From assembly GCF_043641665.1 (NCBI RefSeq), contig NC_092182.1, forward strand, positions 22,133,241 through 22,197,240: DNA of 64,000 nucleotides. The letters run 5' to 3'. Every line of letters starts with the position of its first letter. The stretch's first letter is position 1. Positions 1 through 12,000 of the stretch are shown one piece after another. Under the pieces are notes generated by a model, which was not told where the DNA came from, made no database searches, and saw only the letters and a list, made by a program, of their open reading frames with translations. This stretch comes from Enoplosus armatus (taxonomy: Eukaryota; Chordata; Actinopteri; Centrarchiformes; Enoplosidae). The translations under genes were made by a program, and so were the position numbers.

Positions 1-3000
1 TTGGAAGATTAGAGTTCCACCTCTGAATCAGTTTTGCTACCATGAATGGGCCTCTGAGACACAAGATGAAATGTGCTTGTGCCTTTTCAGTTCTGTATAA
101 TATCGCCAACTCCTGCTCATGCAACGTTTCAACCCACAGTGGTCATGGGTCAGTTAATACGTGTCTTCTTACCTGAGTCACTGGCCTTGGCTCCTCCACT
201 GCTGCCCTTCACCCACGTGACTTGAGCTCGGGGGCCCAACTGGATCTTCTCATCCATCTGAGGCTGCGGAGAGAGGATAATTTAAGAATAAGTTGCAAGC
301 ACACACGGAAAACTGACAGCAATAGGTAAACGAGGACAACATTTAACAAGAGAAATGACCCAGACTTTAACTTACAAGTACATGATGGTTACTTCAACGC
401 TCTGAGCTGCCAGAACGCGCAGCAGAGAGAAAAATAATACTCATCAATCAGGGTAGACGCTAACATGCATGTGTTACCTGACCCTAACAATCTGCTGACA
501 AATGACTCCCTAATGCACATTACTTGCTCAATAACCCTGCTTGCTTTTCATGTACTAAATTCTTCTTTTACACCAGTTTATTTGTATTCAGGGTCTCAAG
601 AAGGCACTGGTTAAAGCCTTTGATTGAGGATACTATTCAAGGACAAGTAGCACACACAATACAGTGTATAACATGTAGTATATTACATGAATTGTCCGAA
701 AGAATCAGTAAAATGAGTGTTTTCCTGGTATGACTAAACACTGAGAACATGGCAGGATTCCTCCAGCAGGGGAAGCTCTGAAGAAACACCCAAACATGCT
801 ATTTATTTATTTTATTTACACAGCAGTACCTCATGAATCCAGCAGGGGTAGTCCTGTGTACTACTGAACATAAACCACAATAATGTAGATCAGATGAGGG
901 CAGGGACAGTGTATGTGTACACATGATGAGCCGCAGGATTCCTTTTGGTGATGTGTAAACATAAACTTTCTACCAAAAGAACAGCAGCCACCGATGAAGG
1001 AGCTTCGACTGACGTGGAAAAACACTTAACGACCGCGAGACAAACTTGCCACGACACGAAGAACAACCTCACCAATTTAACTAAATTACAATGCACACCT
1101 GACAATATTCAGCCAAGACTCAGTGTACAAAACAGCCTGCAGATTCATCAGACTCAGAAAATGTCTTTGGTCAAGTATGGATCCATGATCAGTTTCTAAT
1201 CATTAGTCCTGATGTTCCTGATGTCACAGAACATTGACTGTGATGCATTATTTAATTAAACTCTTGTAAGGCATTTGATTGACGAGATGCTTTCACACCT
1301 AACCCGTTTGGTTTGGTCAGGCTGGCTGTGAAAGATGTCAATCAAACTCTCGTCATTTATTTCCCCTCTTGGTCTGGACCACCTGAACCCAACTACCAGT
1401 ATGAAAGCACCCTTAGTTGAAAGGGAAAATCGTGGGTGTAAGGACGCAGCGTGTGTCACCTTGGAGATCTTTGGGATCTTGGTGGGGTCGATGGTCCTGC
1501 TGTTCTTCGTCATGGGCACAGTGTTCCAGGTCTCTTCTCTCTGCATGCGCTGATCCCTCTGTTCTCTCTGTTCTCTCTGATCTCTTGGATCTACGAGGCC
1601 AAAACAGACCCACCCACACACACAGGTAGGCCAAATACAGGTTTAAGTAGTTCAGTGGAAATCAAACAGTATTTTCATTAATTCAAGTCAAAAGACTGTG
1701 AAAGGGGCTGACAGAGTGACACGTTTGACTGTTTCTGCTATACATGATGAAATATTATAGGCTAGCTAACAGATGGGAGGGAGTAGGGGGCTTCCTGTCT
1801 GCTGTTGGGCACAATAGCGTCTCTGCAGGCTATAGGAACAGGAAATCTGCATGTATGCTAGCAGGCTTCCTGAGTCACTGTAGCTATGCCGATGTGACTC
1901 TAAGCCTTAAAGAGGATTTGGACTGCAGGCCTGACCTGGCCGTCTCTTGCTGTCCTTGGAGAGCAGCTGCTGGTGCACTTTTCTCTGCTCCTCTTGCTCT
2001 TCAATCTTCGCCTCCTTGTGGATCTGCTCGATGGTTTTCGGGCCCTGGTCGGCTCTCCTGGACACCCAGTTGTGCTGAAAGCATAACGAGAACCACAATG
2101 ACCTCAGAGGTGAATCAAGCTGTAGTGTCAGATTCAGTACTTTCAAACTGGTTTCTTTTTTTCTTGATCTGAGCCATTTTTAAATAAACAGCAAAGATCA
2201 TTTTCTTAAATATCTGAACAGTATGGGTGGGTTTTATCATAGCACATATATCAGTTCAGATATAAGATGTTGTCAACCACATAGGAATATCCTGACAGAT
2301 GTGTTAACAAGGCTACCAGTTTTAACTTGCGTTACAATCCTATGTTTGTCATTAACATTTGAGCCATTCCACGATGCTGGATATGGAGGTTTTGTTTTTA
2401 ACAAAGTGGGTCCTTGCACCGCCTAAGTAGCCTCCCTCATTTGAATTTCAAATTTGACAGGAGCGCAGCACAGCAGGGCTTGAATCTGTGTTTCCAGCAT
2501 CTTGTAGAAGACAGTGACATTGATTCAAACAGCTTTTGTTAGGTAAGACTTATCACAGTTTAATCAATGCAGACGTCTCTCTATTGGAAAAGCCTGACAT
2601 GAAACCTGTCATGTTCAGTCATTTGCTCCTTGTTTGTGTCTCTTCCTCTAAGTGTTTATTTTTGTTTCTGCCACTGTTGTGAGCCCAGAAAATGTTTATG
2701 TGCCTGCAACTATTTATCTATTTGTTATTATTTATTACATAAAGAAAACAATACATCAGATGTGAAGAGCTTAAAACAACTAAACAAACAAATTACTACA
2801 ACAGATTGAGGAGAAGAACAGCAGATAATAGACTGTGTGTGTGTGTGTGTGTACGTATATAATGTAGATGACTGTATAAACTGACATATAGGTGCAAGAG
2901 TCAAAATATATTAGTGACAGACTACACATGGTTGAAATTAGTGGTGACATTGTGTATGTAAACATATATGTAGGTGTCATCACAGGTTTCATCACTAGCA

Positions 3001-6000
3001 CTAAAATGCAAGGCAGACCATCATGTATCTGACCTAAGGCAGGGGGCAATAAATCTAATTAATTCGATTAGTTAGTATTTTTTATTTTTGCCCAATTTAT
3101 AATATGTCTACAACATGGAAATTTACTTATCATAAATGAACTAAAAAGATTATTTTCAGTCAAAACATGACATAGATGATACTGTACATTAGCCATCTTC
3201 AGTCATGACCGTTGTGTTAACTGTGACACGAACATTTGCACTACATGTGCACCAGCCACAGTTTACAGGACTGTCATGACGCAGCGTGGCTAGCTGGCTC
3301 TGGATATCTCACGGTGAATCTAGCAATCCAATCCACAAGAGGGAAGGAGTGTAAAACGACTCTACACACTCATCTGAGCTCACTGTGTTTGTTGACGAAA
3401 GACTGATTAGACTCTCAAGAGGTGAAGCCATGAGAGGACTAATCAGTGTGCGGATTCTACATTTTGTGGTTTGTCTCAAAACGTAGCCTCGTAGCAAAAG
3501 CTAGCTCAATAGCGGAGGCTAATGTCAAGAAGCACAGGCAGCTATGTAGCAGTACTGACAGTCCACAGCTGTATGAGATAATCGGTATTTGTTATATATG
3601 CATAATGATGACAGCCCTGACAACCCAGTCAATCGTGTTGTAGTCTGGAGTCCATGGTGCCATAATTAAAAACTTTATCATGTGTTATCAGCAGTAAGAG
3701 GTGATCAGCACCTCAGTTATGAAGCACATACATGTAGAGGTAGTTTATGTGCTTCAGGTCCAGGTTTGCCTCTGTTCCACAGTGAATTTTCCCATCACTC
3801 TTTCTTAAAATGTGTTCAAATTCAATAACAAGAGCAGTAATAGATATCCATTTAGCAGAATATGACCAGCATATCCAATATCATTTTCCAGAAGGTCAGA
3901 AAGATCAATGAAATAAACCTCTGTCGGAAAATTCACTGTGAACCAGAGCTACTTTGAAAATGGGGCAAGATTCTGGACTTTCTACAATTGTGCAGATAAA
4001 ACAAATGTCACTGCCACACACTCACCAATCTCAGGTCTATAATGTCCTGTAACATAAACCGTATCCGAGATGACGTCTTTCTCTCCTTGACGATTTTTTC
4101 CATCTGATTGAAATACTGATCCATCCGAGGCTGAGGAAAGAGAGAGAGGTTAAATTAAGAGACTAAGGTTAGTTTCTCCATTTCTCTTGTCAGTCTACTG
4201 CGCAGCAGATTTCAGGGATTTCCACATTATTTCACTAAAACTAACCCATTGTTCAGTTCATTGTCCAGACCGCCTAAGATTAAATCGGAACATTTTTGGG
4301 AGACAGCAGAACGAAAACTGTAATAACCAATATCCATTTCACCGTAATGGCCCGACATTAAAACGTGTTCAGAAAACTACCACATTAAACATGATGAAAC
4401 TCTTCTGAAGGACAAGATGGATAATTTATGACCACATTCTGTAGAATGTAATGTACACAAACTGCACTTTTATGTTGGTAAACAGTGTAAATATCCTTCA
4501 GTAGCAAACAGAAAAGGAAACAAAGCAGCATTAGGTTTTTATGCTGAGTTCATAGCAGTTTCCCTGCTTGTCAGAGGGCTTTCCCTTTGCAGGGTGACTG
4601 GTAGATGATGAAGATCAAACCACACATCACAATACAGCAGGGAGAGAGACAGCAGAGTGGCCCTCAGGTCAGATATGTCTCTCCAAGCATCTGGGGACTC
4701 TCGCTGTGTCCAGCTGGGAGTCACTGATGACTACAGGAGAGCCAGTCAGACAGAACAAAGCAGAGCATCCTCTGTGGGGACACTGTGGGGATATTCCTGT
4801 TTCCTCATAACCTACATAAACAGTTTCGCCTCTGCCTCTGGAGCTGAATGTAGCCCAGCTGGTGTGGGATCGAATCGCACCAGAACTTTCTCTTTCATGT
4901 CTCTCAAAACTGTGTTGCTGTACATCCGAAATCACCTCCACAATCACCTAATTTGCCAAGAAACCAACCAATGCAGAGGAACCTATCTAGGTGGCATGTT
5001 AGCAGAGGCGTACTGTGCTGACGTCAAAACGCTGGTGACTAACTGTTCATCTTATGACTACATCCCTGCAAACAAGGTCTGTATTACTTCACCTTCATTT
5101 CTGAGTTTTCACTGCAGCCAGACAAGACATCGGCCTCTTCAAGGTCTTACCCCGGTTATGAACAAACAGACTTTGTGTAGCACAACAAACCCACAGCCTT
5201 GAGGTTGTGCTAGTATGTATGACAACACAACTTCAAGTGACAGCCACATCCACAACCATGAGCCATTTTAATTTCAATAGTAAAAAAAATTTTTTACATA
5301 TCATTTACATACCAGAGCTTCTGCACGGCTTTAGCCACTACAGTCTCAGTATACAGTGAATTGAAATCACAGTGGTCCCCGTTCTGATTTTAATATATTT
5401 TTTAATCCATTGTGTAGCCCTTTCCACAATGAAGCTAGTTTGTTGCAAATAAAAAAGTAATAGTTTGGCATTTTGGGAAATACGCTTATTTGCTTTCTTG
5501 CAGAGACTGAGATGAGAACATTGATACCACTCTTGTGACTGTACAGACTGAAGCTACAGTCATCAGTTAGCTTAGTTTGGCACAAAGATTGGAAACAGCT
5601 AGCTTGGCTCTGTCCAAGGGTAACAAAATCCGCCTACCATCACCTCTTATGCTAAGCGAAGCTAAGCTACAAACATATTAACAAGCACATTTCCCAAAAT
5701 GTTGCGCTTCTTAATGAAATCAACTTTCTTCTCCGCCTCACCTTTGCCTTCTCAAAGTCGAGGTCCTTGCCGATGGTGGTGAGCAGCCTGCACAGGCACT
5801 CCAAAGACTCCTCGTCATGGTTCTTCAGCAGCTTGACAACGCAGTCGTGCATGATGGCCTCCGTCAACATCTTGAGCTTGAAGAGCTCGCCGATGAACTT
5901 GATGTTGCCGATGGAACGCCGCCGGGCTTTGTCCTTGTCTTCCTCCAGCTCTTCCTGAAGCCGCTCACGCTCCGTTGCCTGAGGGGACCAAGGAAAAATT

Positions 6001-9000
6001 AAACAAATACTTGCCCTGGAAGATATTCACAAAACCTCTTTGCCACTGTTGAGCCAGTTTCATTCTCTTCCCCCATATTAAAAATGCATCCTTCCTGCAT
6101 CCACATCCTTCCACTGGCCCCATGGATGTCTAACGCTCTCTCCTGGGTATTTTACGGCTTTGCTTTAGCTGTGTACTCCCTGATCCGTGCAATGTATCCA
6201 AGTCCTGAGATCTCTGTATAAGGTTGTTCCATGTAATGTGTATGTCTATATGTCTTGCTACTGTGTTTAAAAAAAATAAAATAAAAAAAGCTTTGGTACA
6301 GCATGAAATCGGGTGTCACACTTGAGTAATTCATGGACCACATACCGATGCAGCAGAGTCCAGCTCTTTCTGCTTCCTCTCAAACACCACATCGTCCACC
6401 TTGTCTTTCTCAAACTCCTTCTGGCAGCGGTTTAGCAGCAGCTTGCGAAAGTTCACTGTGCTGTTGGGTTTGTCAGTCATGGGCACTTTGAGCTGTACAT
6501 GAACAGTAGACATAGAAGATATAGTAAAGAAACAGAAGTATAAAGACAAGTTAAGTGACGAACTAACCCTTTAAAAAGGTTTAATGGTGACTCGGGTGTC
6601 CAGCAGACAAGGCCACAGGTCCATGTGTGGAGCCTTATAGCTCTATATGTATGCATGCTACAGTTAGGGAGACCAACTGATAGCTATTGTTTTTTTTTAA
6701 ATGTTTCTCCCACATTGCAGAAATGCATTTTTAATGAATCGCAACCCATTTGAAAGAAAAAAAAAAGAAGAGATGACTTATTTCATGTTTCACTACCGAC
6801 CAAATTTAATTCCAAACAGTGTAACAGCAGTCTTCTTTTCATCTCCCACTACTGAAGATAGTGGGTGTGCACATCTTATGATTTCTTCCTGCAAGTCATC
6901 AGAAAATGCAAATGTTCACAGTATATCATCACGCTGTATTGAACTGTGTTGTATTGTGTAGCATTATATCGCGTCGAGGCAGAGCTGAATCTAAACCCAT
7001 CGATCTGTTTGCAGCTTAAACATTTAGCGAGTTGTTGACTGTACATTGAGATGCAAATTGGATTAGTTTCAGTTAGGATGCACACACCCCTACAGTGTGA
7101 CGGCCCTGTTTGGTTGTGCCTTGTTCACTCCTCTCTTGCAGGTTTGTGTAATTGGTGGGCATTTTTGGTGCCTCTCCCTTATTTGCCAGGGCCCTATGAG
7201 CCGGTCATGACAACAGTAAAACAGTCACAGCCTGTGGAATTCAGAAGATTTTACTTATAGTTGTACTAGAATTCTCATGTCATGTTTGTCCGTCTGGTAA
7301 ATGGAACATATTTTTGAGGAATCAAAAATTCACTTCCCCCGTCAAGATCTTCTAGATCAGTTGAATAATTTAAACCATTAACCTCACAAACAGCCAGCTT
7401 CTCTACCCTGAAGTTGACACAATTCTTCCAGTCTGACCGACACAGTGACCTGCTTACCGTGGCGAGGCAGCGGCACATGTTTCCATAAGCCACAGAGAAG
7501 CTGGGCTCATCGATGGCCTTCTCAAAGACCAGGTCAATGACCCCTTTGAGCCTCTCTTCTGTGTCGATGGTCAGGTCCGTCACCTGCTTCATCAGCTGGT
7601 TGAACTTCTGAGGCGTCAGCTTGTTTAGGATGCTGCGTACCTTCCTGAAGAGATCCTGAGGGGAATCAACCATACAAGGTAGTTAATCACAGGGGCTCAT
7701 CAATCAATCACTGTATTTGGACAAACTAACTTAGTTACAGGGCTTGCTATTATTGGTAGTTTTTGATAAAGACACCATTTTCTGTGCATATGCATGCTTT
7801 TCCTCATAACTGTGTGTTTATTATGTGAAGTCATTTCATTCTGTGGTAGGTTCAATAATTTACTAAGTAATAATAACAAAACTCTCATTTTGGTTTTCCA
7901 GTTTTTCCAGAATTAGACCAAACAATTGATTTAGTATAAATTTCAATAATTCAGAGCTTTAATAAAGTGGATTTTATGATTAATTAACAATAGTCTGGCG
8001 CTGATATCTGCTGCTTTTTAATAGTCAGCTCCACTTTTGTGGATCATTTCTGTGTGCATATTTGGCCCTACCTGTGTTTTTATCATCTCAGGGTCCTCTG
8101 CAGGGCCCTCCCTCTTCATACCAGGTTTCCAGGCATTCTCTGATTTTTTCAGCTGAATTTCATCATTCACCGACACGTTCATAATGATCTTCCTGGGCGG
8201 AGGCCGCCGTGCCCCAATGTTTATCAGCTGTGAATGCAATGAAAGATTAGACTTCAGCATGTCAATATTCCTGGTCACTGCAAGTTGCCAACTAGATGAT
8301 TTTTCTTTTAACCACTCACAATAGCACATTGTCTATTATAGTTTAATCTGTAATGAAAAACAAAATATAACCAAAAACATGACATAAAAGCAACATGACT
8401 CTAAACTCTCTAAAGCCTCCGCTCATTACATTGTGAAATATGAAATCAGCTCAACTTGAGCAGAGCCATATCACTGAGCCTGCTTTGTCTAGAATAACAG
8501 AAACACTCTAATGTGTTGCAGTACTTGAGTAGGTTAATTGTAATCAAACAAATCTGGACTTTGACAATGGTAAAACAGTGTTGCATTGCACTTTGGAGTG
8601 GTATATTGGAGATTGTCTGTGTTGAATCAGCCACTGAACATTTATGGATGTCGGCTGAAACCAACTGGAACCAAGTACCTAAAACTGTATCCCATTATCC
8701 CACGACTGTAATGGAAAAGTTTGAAATATGTGTAGCATCGATTTCATTTTTCCCCTCTTAAAAGCAGCAAGTTATCTATTAAACACGAGGACAAATTGTG
8801 TGTTGAGAGGAAACAGAAAGCAGGAACTGAATGAGTGTGTGTGACTTTATGAATGATTGTGGCAGCTTGTATGTGTGTGCGAACACGTGTGACTCACTGC
8901 AGCGCCTCGTCCTCCGGTCATCTGCCTGCCAAAATCTGCAAAGGCAGGTGTGAAATCAGGTCCTCTGGAAATTGCCCTGGAATCCACCACTCGAGATGGC

Positions 9001-12000
9001 AACTTGTTTTGGTTAATCTGTACGAGACATAACATGCACAATACATCACACACACAAACCATGAGCTGAACAGCAGGGGGAGCAGTGATCCCCTCATAAT
9101 AGTGGCAACAGGGTAAACGGAGTCTGCCTGGCAAGTGTGTGTGTGCATTTCTAACCCAGTGGTCCCTTAAAGGTGACCTGTTGTAAATGACTACTACATT
9201 ACCAGCTTTTGGTTTATGTATTTTTAGTGTTTTGGTGATAAATTATGCTTGGCGGGTTCAGCGGGCCATTCAGTGAGAGAAGTCAGAACCAGATGTGGAA
9301 GGGAAGGAAGAAAGGAACGCAGGAGAGAGCGAGATAGTTGTGGGGGAGGAGAGAAGAACAAATCCAGCTCTTTGTCTTTCAGCTGTCCTTGACTTCCTCT
9401 CGACTCTTTCCCAGTGAGATTTCACTTTCTCCCTCAGAGAAAATGAGGCTATGGGACTGCACATCAACTGTTCGCCGGTCGGGTTGTTCTTTTTGGAGAA
9501 GTGGGGGAGGGGCATGTCCTCTTAACACTGCCAAGTGTGACATAATAGCAATGTGATTTTAATCAAAACAGCATTTCAGCGGGCCATATGCTCCACCCAA
9601 ACGTATGTGTGGATCAGAGGAACGAACCAAACTCTCTGCGGTGCATCTTTGATCCAGTGCACACAATCTAACAAAATAAGGCAATGACTAAAATACTGTC
9701 TGTTGCTATGAGCTAAAGATAAGGAGCCCTGTTTCAAGAAGTTTATTCAAAACGAGGGCTTCAACTAATGACTGTTTTCATTATTGATTCATACAATCTA
9801 TCATTTAAAAACTAAAGTCTTTAAAACTAGTTGAAAATTATGAATAATGCTCATCACAATTTCCCAGAGCCTGAGGTGAGATTTTCTAATTGCTCTGACA
9901 TTAAATTTACAATGATACAAACAGAAAAATGCAAATCTTTACATTTGAGAAGCTGGATCCACAGAATTTTGCAGCATTTTTGTTTCATAATTGACTTAAA
10001 AGACTGATTATGAAAATTACTACCAGTTTATTTTCTGTTGACCAACTTATTATTTCAGCTCTAACACATATGTGCATTTCTTTTTATAATTGTCCATTAT
10101 GGCCACAATGTCAGTCTATATTGATATAGACTGACACTGTGGCCATAATGGACAAAGATTCATTTAGAGAAGGACCTCCTGAGGTTGTTGGTTGTCTGCT
10201 AAGGAAACAGACTTTACAGATAACATTCACAGACTCAGACAATGATTCACCTTCATTTGATACGCGGAAGGTTTAACAACATTGGGGTCTGATTAATTAT
10301 GCAGGGATATCTGCAACATCTGGCTTATTCACCTTGTCCAGCACCACATCGCTGATGGGTGGGAGACCCTCAGGCTTCTGTACGCAGGCGGGCATGAACT
10401 GGAAGCCCAACAGGAAGTCCCGGTCATACTGACGCTTCCCATTGGGCTCGGCCAGGTCTGGACCACCAACCACGGTTTGACAGGGAAGGAAAGAGAAAAA
10501 AAGAGCAAATATAAATAAAACAAAGACTGAACTGAAAATGAGTAAAGCAAAAGCTACACTAACCAAATTCATATCAACACACAGAAATCATAGAGGCATT
10601 GTTCTACTGATAAAACTGCAGTATTTTTACATAAGAGTTTAGCCTATAGTAGCCTTAAACATATAGCCGAAGAAAGGGGCCCTTCTAACCTTCCATGTCT
10701 TGAGGAGCCCCTGTGGAGTTCTCCTTGTCTCCGGGGGTGGCTCCACTGTCGCTGCTCTCCGTCTCTGAAGTGTGGCCTGCCCCGTTCCTCATGGGCTCCA
10801 TCTCGGCCTCACCGTTCTCCTCTGGGGCAGCAGGCTTTCCGTCAGCCTCGGGGCTGCTGGCAGGAGCTGGAGGAGGGGTGGAGGTGAAGACTGGCGGTAG
10901 GGGCACCGGGCTGCTACTCAGAGGAGCGGACTGCAGGGCCTGGTCTCTGGCAGGCTGATCCACTGGCCTGGGTTCGTCCTGTGTGGAGGTAGGATTCAGT
11001 TTTCAATACTTTGTCGGTAAGCATTTTGGCCTGCTTTATCATCATTTAGCATTAGAACAAACTCCTAATAGATGTCGTGTAGCTCTCTTGCTGGGGATTT
11101 AAAGTATAAAACAAAAAACATATTTGACAGTTCACATTTAAAAACCAGTAGCATCACATTTTTCTCCACATATCACAGTCTATAATTATCAGTTACAGCG
11201 CTGTAAGGAGGTCATCTGCAGACGGGGTGAAATGGATCGACGGATAAAGGGGAATAAATGCAGTGGAAAATGAGGGATGAATGAATAAAAACAGAGAGAA
11301 GGCAGGGGACTCAGGGATGAATGAGAGATGATGAAATGCAGAGAGGGCACAATGGGTCAGGTACAAACAAAAGACAGAAAAGGGGAAAAACAGGAGCACA
11401 ATAGTCCATAGAGTGGACAGCCTATGCTGGTATGATTTCCTCTACATCAGCCCTCTGTCATTTAACTATTATTATCTAAAACATTATCTATACATAAATC
11501 ATCATTTACGCACAGTAAAAAAAAAAAAGGGGGTTATTGTCATATTGTATCTATCGCTTTGATGTAATTCATGCTTCATGGTACGAGCTTTAAGTGCGAT
11601 CTTGGCCAGGACACTCCTGTATGTGATTTTTCATCTCAGCGAAACACTCTATTCAAAAAGTAACAGCAACTTCAAGTCTTCTGACTCGTGGAGCAGGATG
11701 ATTGTGATTTCAACTAGATTATGGCAAAGAATTGGGTTTTGAAGAAAAACGACTATGTCAATGTGGTAATACTTTCACTCTATAGCCACTTTGTCTTCAA
11801 TATAAATTAAAATTGTGACACTTGTATTAACGTTTTATTAGATACAGGGTCTGAATTCAGGAGCTGAATTGAAAATAACTTTTTTATGTCCAAGATATTA
11901 AAATGTGGGCGGAATTTGTTTGTATGTTAAAACGTTTGTGAGATGTGTGTTTCTGCATGAAATAACATTTCTTCTTCACTCAGCGCTTGTTCAATGTAGC

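Larger units (their letters stand above)
264..5741 (-). other. eif4g3: eif4g3 introns among exons 20-24
   Basis: Non-coding sequence between the exons listed. The 2,075-4,025 intron holds a short GT run near 2,836 and nothing else I recognise. The 4,131-5,741 intron holds an unexplained 181-codon opposite-strand reading frame (4,657-5,202) and a foldback repeat (about 5,466-5,703). The 264-1,459 and 1,591-1,935 introns show nothing notable. Confidence 0.85.
5979..10332 (-). other. eif4g3: eif4g3 introns among exons 15-20
   Basis: Six introns of roughly 0.4-1.3 kb in total with the listed exons between them. The only strong structure is the near-perfect hairpin at 10,091-10,154. A/T-rich homopolymers are present near 6,270 and 6,690. 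I see no embedded RNA gene. Confidence 0.8.

Noticed and set aside
1744..2172. 142-codon plus-strand frame
   Set aside because: It overlaps eif4g3 exon 22 in antisense and has no features of its own.
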